Assembly (NCBI RefSeq): GCF_025717065.2
Contig: NZ_JAOVZO020000020.1
Span: 248,001 to 312,000, forward strand
DNA: 64,000 nt
Origin: Tahibacter soli
GTDB taxonomy: Bacteria; Pseudomonadota; Gammaproteobacteria; Xanthomonadales; Rhodanobacteraceae
Direction of reading: 5' to 3'
The notes under the pieces are model-generated. The model was not told the DNA's origin, ran no database searches, and saw only the letters and a program-made list of their open reading frames with translations. The position numbers and the translations under genes were made by a program. Positions 1-7,541 of the stretch are shown piece after piece; positions within the stretch are counted from its first letter, which is position 1; the number at the start of each line of letters is the position of its first letter.

Positions 1-254
1 CCGAACACGTCGCGCGGCAGCCATGGCTCGGCCGTCTGCATACGCTCGATCTTTCCATGGGCACGCTCGGCGACCGCGGCGCGCTCGCGCTCGCGGCCAG
101 TCCGCATATCGCGGGCCTGAAGCGCCTGGACGTGCGCCATCACTACATCGGCGACGCGGCGATCGCGAAGCTGCGCGCGCTGCCGCTCGAACTCATCATC
201 GACGGCGCGGAGGAAGAAGACGACGGCGAACGCTACGTGCAAGTAAGCGAGTGA
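1..254 (+). CDS. STM4015-family leucine-rich repeat protein (C-terminal fragment)
   Basis: Only the last 84 codons lie in the window; the frame is open from base 3 and ends at TGA 252-254. The visible part contains leucine-rich repeat units (LHTLDLS, then about 25 residues on LKRLDVRHHYIGDAAIAKL) and an acidic stretch (EEEDD) near the C-terminus. Leucine-rich repeats usually make protein-protein contacts. I assign the STM4015 family mainly because the next four genes match STM4014, 4013, 4012 and 4011 in that order. The stop overlaps the next start (TGATG), so the genes are probably translationally coupled. Its role is unknown; scaffold or partner-recognition subunit is an inference. Confidence 0.75.
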   Translation, partial: EHVARQPWLGRLHTLDLSMGTLGDRGALALAASPHIAGLKRLDVRHHYIGDAAIAKLRALPLELIIDGAEEEDDGERYVQVSE

Positions 255-1351
255 TGCTCGCCGTCGGCGTCGTCGCCAATCGCCGCATCGCGCTGCTCGC
301 CGGCGCCGTCGCCGCGCGCGGCGGGCGGTTTGCGGCGATCGACTGGAAGGAACTCCTGACCGACGCGGGCCTCGACCGGCTCGCGGGCGCCGCCGCGGCG
401 CATCGCTGGTGCAAGTTCGATTCGCCGGGCGAGGACGCGACGCTGACCGACGCGCTGATCCGGCGCGGCTGGCGGCTCGACGGCGAGCGCGGGCCGCCGC
501 CCGAACCGCTGCGGCACGGCGAGCTCGCATACGGACACTGGTGGTTTCTCGGCTTCGCCGACCTGCTGCGCCGCGCCGGCGAACGGCTCGCGGGCGTCGC
601 GTCGCTGCGGCTCGTCAATCCGGCCGCCGACATTCTCGACATGACCGACAAATGGATTTGTCAACAACGCCTGGGCGCGGCCGGCGTCGCGGTACCCGAG
701 CCGCTCGGCACGATAGAGGGATTCGGCGCGTTCGACGCGCGTCATCCGCCCGACGCCGCACCGCGCGTGTTCGTCAAGGCGCGCTACGGATCGTCGGCGG
801 CCGGCGTGATCGCGCTGCAGCGCCATCGCGACGGCCGTCTCGTCGCCACGACCTCGGCGCGCATCGGCGACGACGGCCGCGTGTACAACCATCTGCGTGT
901 CGCGCGTCACACCGACCGCGCGACGATCGCACGGCTCGTCGACCGGCTTGCGGCGCAGGGTGCGTACGCCGAGCGCTGGGTCGCCAAGCCGCGCACGCCG
1001 GCCGGCGCGGGTCTGTCGCACGACCTGCGCGTCGTCGCGTTCGGCGGCCGGCCGCGCCAGCGCATCGCGCGCATGAGCGCCACGCCGCTGACGAACCTGC
1101 ATCTGGGCAACCGCCGCGCGGCGCCCGACTGGCACGGCGACGCCGAAAACGCGGCGCTCGACGGCGCGAGCGCCGCGGCGGCAAGCGCGTTCGCGCGCAG
1201 CCACTCGATCGGACTCGACATGATCGTGCGCGGCCGCGAAGCGATCGTCATCGAAGCGAACGCTTTCGGCGACCTCCTGCCCGGCCTCGTGCACGAAGGC
1301 CGCACGACCTACGACGACCAGGCATGGCTCGCCGCCGCCGATGAACGCTGA
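254..1351 (+). CDS. STM4014-family protein, ATP-grasp-like
   Basis: 365 residues. The ATG at 254 overlaps the upstream stop and no better start exists. The protein has the look of an ATP-grasp enzyme: a lid-like segment VFVKARYGSSAAGV near residue 174, a central segment with SHDLRVVAFGG, and a C-terminal VIEANAFGDLLPG near residue 335, where the E-x-N pair resembles the Mg-ATP ligands of ATP-grasp ligases such as RimK and D-Ala-D-Ala ligase. Enzymes of that fold usually join a carboxylate to an amine through an acyl-phosphate. The family is named only by locus tag, and substrate and reaction are unknown. It overlaps the next gene by 11 bases. Confidence 0.75.
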   Translation: MLAVGVVANRRIALLAGAVAARGGRFAAIDWKELLTDAGLDRLAGAAAAHRWCKFDSPGEDATLTDALIRRGWRLDGERGPPPEPLRHGELAYGHWWFLGFADLLRRAGERLAGVASLRLVNPAADILDMTDKWICQQRLGAAGVAVPEPLGTIEGFGAFDARHPPDAAPRVFVKARYGSSAAGVIALQRHRDGRLVATTSARIGDDGRVYNHLRVARHTDRATIARLVDRLAAQGAYAERWVAKPRTPAGAGLSHDLRVVAFGGRPRQRIARMSATPLTNLHLGNRRAAPDWHGDAENAALDGASAAAASAFARSHSIGLDMIVRGREAIVIEANAFGDLLPGLVHEGRTTYDDQAWLAAADER

Positions 1352-2162
1352 CGCGATACCCGACATGCGCCGCATCGTCGGCGCACGCGACGTCGCATTC
1401 GTAACGCTCGACACGCTGCGCTACGACGTCGCGCAGGCGCAGTGGCGCGCCGGCGCGCTGCCCCACCTCGCTCGCCTGCTGCCCCCGACGGGATGGGAGC
1501 CGCGCCACACGCCCGGCACCTTCACCTACGCGGCGCACGCGGCTTTCTTTGCGGGCTTTCTGCCGACGCCGGTCGCGCCGGGCCTGCATCCGCGTCTGTT
1601 CGCGCTGCGCTTTCCCGGCAGCGAGACGACCGGCGAACGCACTTGCGTGTTCGACGACGCCGCGACGATCGTCGAAGGCTTCGCCGGGCGCGGCTACCGC
1701 ACGATCTGCATCGGCGGCGTCGGATTCTTCAACCTGCAAGGCCCGCTCGGATGCGCGCTCGCCGCGCCGTTCGACGAAAAGTACTGGCGGCCCGAATTCT
1801 CGGTCGCCGCGTCGCGCTCGACCGACGCGCAGGTCGCGCTCGCGTGCGAGCGGCTCGCCGACCCGGCGCTCGCGGCGCGGCGCGTTTTTCTGTTTCTCAA
1901 CGTATCGGCGCTGCACCAGCCGAACCGCCACTACGTGCCGGGCGCCGCGCACGACACGCTCGCCTCGCACGCGGCGGCGCTCGCGTACGTCGACACGGCG
2001 CTGGCACCACTGTGGGCCGCGCTGCGCCGCCGCGGCCCGGCGTTCGCGATCGTCTGTTCCGACCACGGCACGGCCTACGGCGAAGACGGCTACGAGGGTC
2101 ACCGCCACGCGCATCCGACCGTTACGCACGTGCCCTACGCGCATTTCGAGATCGACGCATGA
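1341..2162 (+). CDS. STM4013/SEN3800-family hydrolase (alkaline phosphatase/sulfatase superfamily)
   Basis: 273 residues. The N-terminal FVTLDTLRYD (D24, T25) has the form of the metal/nucleophile site of the alkaline phosphatase superfamily, and the C-terminal CSDHGTAYGEDGYEGH carries the D-H-G metal-binding signature of sulfatases and phosphopentomutases. No signal peptide is seen, so it should be cytoplasmic. A formylglycine CxPxR motif is absent, so a phosphate-type ester or anhydride substrate is as likely as a sulfate ester. It lies between the ATP-grasp-like gene and the first radical SAM gene, overlapping both (11 and 4 bases), which argues for one transcript and one pathway. Confidence 0.8.
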   Translation: MNADAIPDMRRIVGARDVAFVTLDTLRYDVAQAQWRAGALPHLARLLPPTGWEPRHTPGTFTYAAHAAFFAGFLPTPVAPGLHPRLFALRFPGSETTGERTCVFDDAATIVEGFAGRGYRTICIGGVGFFNLQGPLGCALAAPFDEKYWRPEFSVAASRSTDAQVALACERLADPALAARRVFLFLNVSALHQPNRHYVPGAAHDTLASHAAALAYVDTALAPLWAALRRRGPAFAIVCSDHGTAYGEDGYEGHRHAHPTVTHVPYAHFEIDA

Positions 2163-3487
2163 CCCGGCTCGCCGACCGTCTGCGCGCCGGCGCCTATCAG
2201 GCCTACGCCTACGCGTATCCCCACAAGACCGCGTACCGCGACCTGCCCGCACCGGTCGACCTGGCCGCGCTGTGGGCCGGCGAAGATCGCGACAACCTGT
2301 TCGCTTATCTCCATGTACCGTTCTGCACGTATCGCTGCGGCTTCTGCAACCTGTTCGCGCTCGGGCGTCCGGCCGACGGTCTCGTCGAGGCGTACGTCGC
2401 GCAGCTCGAACGCCAGCTCGCCGTCGTCGGCGATGCGCTAGGCACGCATCGCGTCGTACGCTTCGCGATCGGCGGCGGCACGCCGAGCTATCTCGCGCCG
2501 GCGCAGCTCGCGCGCGTGTTCGACGCGGCGCAGCGGCATCTGAACGTCGACGTGGCGCACGTGCCGGCCGGCATCGAGGTGAGTCCGGAAACCGCGACGC
2601 GCGACAGACTCGCGGTCTGCCGCGACGCCGGCATCGACCGCGTCAGCATGGGCGTGCAGAGCTTCGTCGACGCCGAACTCGCCTCGCTCGTGCGGCCGGC
2701 GCAGCGCGACGAAGTCGTGCGCGCGATCGGCGACATCCGGGCGCTGCGCTTTCCCACGCTCAATCTCGACCTGATCTACGGCATCCCGGGCCAGTCGGCC
2801 GCGAGCCTCGTCGATTCGATCGGCAGCGCGCTCGCGTTCGCGCCCGAAGAACTGTACTTGTATCCGCTGTACGTGCGCGCCAAGACCGGGCTCGGCCGCC
2901 TCGAAGAGCGCCGCGGCGCCGCGACGGACACGCGCGGCGCGCTGTACGCCGTCGCGCGCGACGCTTTGCTCGGCGCCGGCTACACGCAGGTGTCGATGCG
3001 CATGTTTCGCGCGCCGCACGCCCCCGCGCAGGACGGCCCCGCCTACTGCTGCCAGAACGACGGCATGGTGGGCGTCGGCTGCGGCGCGCGTTCGTACACG
3101 CGCACGCTGCACTATTCCGACCACTACGGCGTCGCGCGCGCGAGCGTTTCGCAGATCCTCGAGCGCTACGTCGGCGCGCCTGCCACGAGCTTCGCGCAGG
3201 CGCGCTACGGCTATGCGCTCGACGCGGACGAGCAGCGCCGCCGCTACGTGATCCAGTCGCTGCTGACATGGCCGGGGCTCGACGAGCATGCGTACCGGAT
3301 GCGGTTCGGCGGCACGGCGCCGGACGACCTGCCCCAACTGGCCGAACTGTTCGAGCTCGACCTCGCGCGGCGCGACGGCGGCGTCGTCGCGCTGACGCCC
3401 GAAGGCATGGCGCACGCCGACACGATCGGGCCGTGGCTCGTCTCGAACGCGGTGCAGGAGCGCATGGACGCCTATGCGGCCGCTTGA
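2159..3487 (+). CDS. STM4012-family radical SAM protein (HemN-like)
   Basis: 442 residues, starting at an ATG in an ATGA overlap with the previous stop. The radical SAM cluster motif is C56-x3-C60-x2-C63 (HVPFCTYRCGFC), preceded by the YLHVPFC lead-in typical of HemN/coproporphyrinogen dehydrogenase-like enzymes; FAIGGGTPSYL follows as the SAM-binding glycine motif. The C-terminal part resembles the HemN C-terminal domain. A role in haem synthesis is unlikely given the neighbours; HemN-like proteins also act as methyltransferases, cyclopropanases or haem chaperones. Substrate unknown. It overlaps STM4011 by 14 bases. Confidence 0.85.
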   Translation: MTRLADRLRAGAYQAYAYAYPHKTAYRDLPAPVDLAALWAGEDRDNLFAYLHVPFCTYRCGFCNLFALGRPADGLVEAYVAQLERQLAVVGDALGTHRVVRFAIGGGTPSYLAPAQLARVFDAAQRHLNVDVAHVPAGIEVSPETATRDRLAVCRDAGIDRVSMGVQSFVDAELASLVRPAQRDEVVRAIGDIRALRFPTLNLDLIYGIPGQSAASLVDSIGSALAFAPEELYLYPLYVRAKTGLGRLEERRGAATDTRGALYAVARDALLGAGYTQVSMRMFRAPHAPAQDGPAYCCQNDGMVGVGCGARSYTRTLHYSDHYGVARASVSQILERYVGAPATSFAQARYGYALDADEQRRRYVIQSLLTWPGLDEHAYRMRFGGTAPDDLPQLAELFELDLARRDGGVVALTPEGMAHADTIGPWLVSNAVQERMDAYAAA

Positions 3488-4340
3488 CGAGGCGACGCTG
3501 CGCATCCTGTATCGCGGCCGGCTGGCGAGCTGCAACTACGACTGCGCGTACTGCCCGTTCGCCAAGCGCCGCGACACGCGCGAAACGCTGCGCCGCGACG
3601 CGGACGATCTCGCGCGCTTCGTCGACTGGGCCGTCGCATGGTCCGAGCCGTTGGCGATTCTGTTCACGCCGTGGGGCGAAGGCCTCGTGCGCAAGCCGTA
3701 CGTCGAAGCGCTGGTGACGCTGAGCCATGCGCCGAACGTGCGGCGCGTGGCGATACAGACGAACCTGTCAAGCAACCTCGCCTGGATCGATCGCGCGAAC
3801 CGCGACGCGCTCGCGCTGTGGTGCACGTATCACCCGACACAGATGGCGCGCGACGCGTTTCTCGCGCGCATCGCGCGACTGCGCGACGCGGGCGTGCGCT
3901 TCAGCGTCGGCGTGGTCGGCGCGCGCGAGCACTACGCCGAGATCGACGCGGTACGTGCGGCGCTGCGCGAAGGCGAGTATCTGTGGATCAACGCGCTCGA
4001 TCCGCGGCCGGACGACTACTACGACACGGCCGACGTGGCGCGGCTGGCGGCGATCGATCCGCATTTCCCGTTCAATCTCGCGCCGCCGGCGAGCCTCGGC
4101 GCGGACTGCCGCGCGGGGGGCTCTTCGATCTCGGTCGACGGAGACGGCAACGTCCGCCCTTGTCACTTCGTGCGCCGCGATCTTGGCAATTTGTACGATG
4201 GCAGTTTTTTTCACACGCGCGGCGAGCGGCGCTGCCCGAACGCGCGCTGCGATTGTTTTATCGGGTATGCGCACAGGCGCGACGTTTCGGTTTCGGCCTC
4301 GTTTGGGGATGGGGTGATGGAACGGGTCCTGGCCATTTAG
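3474..4340 (+). CDS. STM4011-family radical SAM protein with C-terminal cysteine cluster
   Basis: 288 residues. The radical SAM motif is C20-x3-C24-x2-C27 (CNYDCAYC). The C-terminal third has five further cysteines, C212, C230, C254, C259 and C261, around the segment SVDGDGNVRPC, as in SPASM or twitch domains that hold extra iron-sulfur clusters in peptide-modifying and dehydrogenase-type radical SAM enzymes. It is the last gene of the five-gene overlapping set. No U-rich terminator follows directly; a repeat-filled intergenic region begins about 60 bases downstream. Substrate unknown. Confidence 0.85.
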   Translation: MRPLDEATLRILYRGRLASCNYDCAYCPFAKRRDTRETLRRDADDLARFVDWAVAWSEPLAILFTPWGEGLVRKPYVEALVTLSHAPNVRRVAIQTNLSSNLAWIDRANRDALALWCTYHPTQMARDAFLARIARLRDAGVRFSVGVVGAREHYAEIDAVRAALREGEYLWINALDPRPDDYYDTADVARLAAIDPHFPFNLAPPASLGADCRAGGSSISVDGDGNVRPCHFVRRDLGNLYDGSFFHTRGERRCPNARCDCFIGYAHRRDVSVSASFGDGVMERVLAI

Positions 4341-4736
4341 CCTCGCTCGCGCTTTGCTCGTCGTCTTGGCAGACGCCGATCCGGCAATTGGTTGTCGCGT
4401 TGTAGATTTTGCCTGGCGTTTAACAGAGCGTTTCGCCCGCCTGCCGGCGGCCGAGTCACTTTCTTCGACTGGCCGAAGAAAGTAACCAAAGAAGGCCACC
4501 CCAACTACCACGCCCCTCCGGGCATCCTGCCCTGCGGGTACCGCAAGCGCCCGGCGGGGTCCGCCGATGGTCCATCCTGGACCGCGGCGGACGACGCACA
4601 TCCCTGTGCGTCCCCTGCGGGCCTGATCACCGGGCGCTTGCTCGCGGCAGATGGGGCCCCGGGTGAAGCGGGCGGCTTCCTGCCGCCAGAAGCAACTGCA
4701 ACGGCAACCGCCAACGCGCGGCGTTTCGACCGACAA
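4341..4736. other. Gene-free region carrying a hairpin repeat element
   Basis: This 396-base gap holds about 60 unremarkable bases after STM4011, then the minus-oriented copy of the repeat element described at 4402-4712. Open frames crossing it are explained by the GC bias and the repeat, and none has a credible start or homology that I recognise. Confidence 0.8.
4402..4712 (-). repeat. Multi-hairpin intergenic repeat element, copy 1 (minus orientation)
   Basis: About 311 bases matching in reverse complement the element at 7165-7480. Shared parts are the start (an imperfect TTGC/TTGCCG tract, then CTTCTGGCGGCAGGAAGCCG), the block with GGGGCCCCGGGT, and the end GAAACGCT...GCCAGGCAAAA. Between them lie hairpins. 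On the minus strand the loops are GGA (stem 4569-4583), GGGA (stem 4593-4612) and GGA (stem 4520-4532). This copy also contains GGCCGAAGAAAGTAACCAAAG, a string I associate with Xanthomonadales intergenic repeats. No transposase or terminal target duplication is visible. Confidence 0.75.
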
Positions 4737-6797
4737 TCAATCGTCGAACCCGCCCAGAAAAATCGTGTCGCGCGGCAACACGCGAACTCGCAGTCCCTTC
4801 AAAAGAATCTGCCGACGATCCGCCGAGAGCGCAACGGCAGGTTGCACCAATGCCGTTCGCGCAGCGCCGCCGACCGTGACGGCCACCGCTTCCGTGCGTC
4901 CGGAAACGGCAGCGAACGCCGCGACGCCGCCCGCCGCCGGCGTCGCATCCACGACGACCGACGCGGCGATCGGATAGAGAACCGGCGCATCGTTATCCGC
5001 CAGCGCGCCGCTGTCGAACAGCGGATCGCGCACTATGGCGATCCGCACCGTCCCCGGCGCCGCGAACTGGCCGACGCCGCCGCCAAACACGATACGCCCC
5101 GCAGCGGGCGCCCCGGCGACGCCCGTCACGTCGGTATACATCCGCAAAACCGCACGATCCGACAATGCGACATCGGCGCCTTGCCCGCTCGCGCCGTCGA
5201 TCGTAAGCACGTTGCCGAGCAGGCGTGTCGCGTCGACGACGCCGCTCCCCGCAACGGCCAGCTTGCCGCCGCCGAAATCCGCGCGATGGTCGACGCCGTC
5301 ATGCCGCCACGTCGCGCCGGGGCCGATCGTCAGCTCGGTATCGCCCGCGTGGTAGTACCCGTCGGCACTGGCGTATCCCGCGATTCCGCCGTGCAGGAAC
5401 GAGCCTGGCGCCGCCAGGACGATACGCGTGGCGGCCGTGCCGGTTTCGCCGGGCAGCGCGCCCGTCACGACGTCGCCGTCCAGCTGGACGAGCTGACCGG
5501 CCGTTTCGTTGACGACGACCGTGGCGCCGCGCCCGCCGGCCGCGACGTTGCGAATCGCATGCGCCTTGCCGGCGCTCGCGGCCGACGCGGACACGATCAG
5601 GCCGCCCGTCGCTTGCACGGAGCCGCCCTGGTTGCGGATTCCGTAGACGTCGCACGTGCCGCAGCTCGACGCGGCGGCAAGCGACACGCGCTTCGTCGCC
5701 GACGTGAATTGCAGCGTGCTCGCGTTGTCGATCGCATAGGTTTCGGTCGTCGCGGCGACGGTGGCCGTCACGGCACCGTCGAAACGTACGTACGATGTTC
5801 CGGGATAGCCGTTGCCGACGGCGGTCGGATTGCCGAACGGCACGTAGCCGCCGGTGTTGGTCACCGCGATGTCGACGTCGCCGCCGAAATTCATGCGCGC
5901 AGTGCGATGCGTATTCGCGATGCCGTGCGTCGAACGCGGGCCGGTGACCGCGACAACGGTGTTGCCCGCGACCTCCAGCAGCCCCTGGTTGCGCACGCCG
6001 AATGCCGTCGAGCCTTGCGAGACGGCCGTGATATCCAGCGCGCCGACGACGCGGATCCGGCTGTTCTGGTTGTCGTTGTAAACGCCGTGTACGTTGTCGC
6101 TCGGATAAATCGCACGAGCGGCGATCGACGCGCCTTGATTGAAATCGATCCGGCTCGCGCCGCCGCCGGCGTTGTAGACGCCGGTCGTCGACTCGCCGCG
6201 CGCCTGCGCCAGCACGGTCGCCGGACCGTTGAAGCTCACGGCGCCCTGGTAAACCCACAGGCCCTGGGAATAGCCCGGCGTATACGTCCTGATGTCGGCC
6301 GCGCCCTGGAACGTCGCCGAGCCCGAACGGACGCGAACGCCGAGCGCCGCGCTCGTCGGAACGGGATCGTCCGACTGCGCGTAGACGTTCGCGCGGCCGT
6401 TGACGGTGACGCTGCCGCCGTCGACCTCCATGCCGATCGCGACGCCCCACGTGCCTGCCACGGGTCGCACGGCCGCCACGTCGAGCAGGCCCGTGCCGGC
6501 CGCCACGTCGAGGGTCGTCGGCAGCGATCCGGCCGACGCGAGCAGCTTCACCGCGAAGACGTCGCCGGCGGCGACCGCGGCCGGCGCGATACGGTCGGCG
6601 TCGCCGAGCACGTAGGTCAGTCGATCGGCGGCGGCCTGGATCGCATAGCCCGGCGAATAGCCGCCCGAACCGCCCGGGGCGTCGTGCGCCTGCACGCCGG
6701 TGACCGCTCCGGCATAGGTCGTCGCCGCATGCATGACCGGCGCCGTTGCGGCGAGGCCGAGAGCCAGCGCGGTCGTCGCGCATCGAGACGCATTCAT
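4737..6797 (-). CDS. Large secreted beta-rich protein (autotransporter passenger-like, no barrel)
   Basis: 686 residues. The ATG at 6797 gives a clear signal peptide: NASRC, a hydrophobic core of ALALGLAATAP, then VMHA with probable cleavage after residue 24. The mature part is rich in Gly, Ala, Val, Thr and Asn and repeats a G-(V/I)-x-N motif at irregular spacing (TTGVYN, VHGVYN, AFGVRN, THGIAN, VYGIRN, AHAIRN), as expected for a right-handed beta-helix or pertactin-like passenger. The protein ends FLGGFDD, with no C-terminal outer-membrane barrel, LPXTG, PEP-CTERM or known secretion signal. No dedicated secretion partner is adjacent. Possible roles are surface adhesin or exported hypothetical protein; the function is not recognisable. 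Inverted repeat elements bracket the gene. Confidence 0.7.
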   Translation of the reverse strand: MNASRCATTALALGLAATAPVMHAATTYAGAVTGVQAHDAPGGSGGYSPGYAIQAAADRLTYVLGDADRIAPAAVAAGDVFAVKLLASAGSLPTTLDVAAGTGLLDVAAVRPVAGTWGVAIGMEVDGGSVTVNGRANVYAQSDDPVPTSAALGVRVRSGSATFQGAADIRTYTPGYSQGLWVYQGAVSFNGPATVLAQARGESTTGVYNAGGGASRIDFNQGASIAARAIYPSDNVHGVYNDNQNSRIRVVGALDITAVSQGSTAFGVRNQGLLEVAGNTVVAVTGPRSTHGIANTHRTARMNFGGDVDIAVTNTGGYVPFGNPTAVGNGYPGTSYVRFDGAVTATVAATTETYAIDNASTLQFTSATKRVSLAAASSCGTCDVYGIRNQGGSVQATGGLIVSASAASAGKAHAIRNVAAGGRGATVVVNETAGQLVQLDGDVVTGALPGETGTAATRIVLAAPGSFLHGGIAGYASADGYYHAGDTELTIGPGATWRHDGVDHRADFGGGKLAVAGSGVVDATRLLGNVLTIDGASGQGADVALSDRAVLRMYTDVTGVAGAPAAGRIVFGGGVGQFAAPGTVRIAIVRDPLFDSGALADNDAPVLYPIAASVVVDATPAAGGVAAFAAVSGRTEAVAVTVGGAARTALVQPAVALSADRRQILLKGLRVRVLPRDTIFLGGFDD

Positions 6798-7015
6798 CGA
6801 AGATTTCTCACTTGATTCACCGGATGCTCGACGAGCGCGGTCTCGTCGATCCTTGAGTGCCGATGGTATGCGTTGCCGTTGCAAGGCTCGAAACGATGTC
6901 CGCGGACAATGCGATGTCGTTCTCGCAATAGGGTCGTGACACAGACCACGGAGCGGTGCGCTGGATGCGGTGAGCGTGCATGTCGCCGGGACAGAATCGC
7001 AACGAAGACCCGAGC

Positions 7016-7065
7016 GTCGCCCCCTCACCCAACCCTCTCCCCCAAGCGGAGCTTGGGGGAGAGGG
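7016..7065 (+). repeat. Solo REP-like palindrome
   Basis: The hairpin at 7033-7065 has CCCTCTCCCCCAAGC pairing with GCTTGGGGGAGAGGG. On its left is GTCGCCCCCTCACCC, the same conserved flank found inside the doublets at 36879-37018 and 52750-52882. It is therefore one half of the doublet. Confidence 0.8.
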
Positions 7066-7110
7066 CTATACGCGGCGTGAATTGGTGTTTACGTGTTTAC
7101 TTTGCGCAAA

Positions 7111-7140
7111 AAGCTGGATACCGGCCTTCGCCGGTATGGC
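7111..7140 (+). repeat. Short hairpin repeat (GCTGGAT type)
   Basis: ATACCGGC (7118-7125) pairs with GCCGGTAT (7130-7137) around loop CTTC, preceded by GCTGG. It is similar in plan to the repeat at 7497-7527, and the two lie on either side of the multi-hairpin element. Confidence 0.6.
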
Positions 7141-7164
7141 GGCTCTGTAGAAGCGCCAAACTTC

Positions 7165-7480
7165 GGCCGTTGCTGTTGCCGTTGCTTCTGGCGGCAGGAA
7201 GCCGCCCGCTCTACCCGGGGCCCCGTCGGACGCGGCGAGATTGCGGAGGATCAGCCCGCGCAGCGGGTGCGCACAGGATGTGCGCAGTTCGTTGACGGGC
7301 CATGGATGGCCCATCAACGAACCCCGGAGCGATCTCGCGAAGTTTGCGGGCACGGATGCCCGCAAACCGCGGCCGTCGGGGTGTCCTTGGAGAGTGCAGA
7401 GAGGGATTGGACAAGCAATCCCTCTCTGCTCGCTCGCGGCAGCGAGCGAAACGCTTTGTACAAAGCCAGGCAAAAACTAC
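7165..7480 (+). repeat. Multi-hairpin intergenic repeat element, copy 2 (plus orientation)
   Basis: About 316 bases, the inverted partner of 4402-4712. It holds a run of perfect or near-perfect hairpins. TGCGCACA pairs with TGTGCGCA around loop GGA (7268-7286). A 16-bp stem with one mismatch has loop TGGA (7287-7322). GTTTGCGGGCA pairs with TGCCCGCAAAC around loop CGGA (7342-7367). A 13-bp stem at 7397-7428 has a loop beginning at GGA, and CGCTCGC pairs with GCGAGCG around loop GGCA (7431-7448). No coding capacity is credible. Confidence 0.75.
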
Positions 7481-7496
7481 AAAGCGACAAGAAAAG

Positions 7497-7527
7497 GCTG
7501 GATCCCAGCGTCCACTGGGATGACGAG
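7497..7527 (+). repeat. Short hairpin repeat (GCTGGATCCCAG type)
   Basis: ATCCCAG (7502-7508) pairs with CTGGGAT (7515-7521), framed by GCTGG and GACGA. It resembles a widespread proteobacterial intergenic repeat. It sits 15 bases beyond the phaC stop on the minus strand and could act as a transcript 3' end, though no U-run follows it. Confidence 0.6.
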
Positions 7528-7541
7528 CCAGAGCAAAAACC

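Larger units (their letters stand above)
6798..7541. other. Gene-free region with palindromic and hairpin repeats
   Basis: This 744-base stretch contains the 5' flank of the exported-protein gene, a solo REP hairpin (7016-7065), two short hairpin repeats starting GCTGGAT (7111-7140 and 7497-7527) and, between them, the plus-oriented multi-hairpin element (7165-7480). No gene is credible. phaC ends at its right border on the minus strand, so any of these hairpins could help terminate phaC transcription. Confidence 0.8.

Noticed and set aside
2159-3487. Calling the first radical SAM gene hemN/hemW
   Set aside because: The neighbours match STM4011-STM4015, not porphyrin genes, and the overlap with them argues for the STM4012 family.
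4402-4712. Short hypothetical proteins encoded in the hairpin repeats
   Set aside because: Frames across these repeats recur wherever the repeat occurs and change with stem sequence; they lack ribosome-binding sites.
4737-6797. Calling the exported gene a classical autotransporter
   Set aside because: The C-terminus lacks the membrane barrel and terminal aromatic residue.
4402-7480. Composite transposon suggested by the inverted copies
   Set aside because: Neither copy encodes a transposase and no target-site duplication is seen; a mobile origin remains only a possibility.
7016-7527. CRISPR array suggested by repeated palindromes
   Set aside because: The palindromes differ from each other, have no regular spacers, and no cas gene is near.
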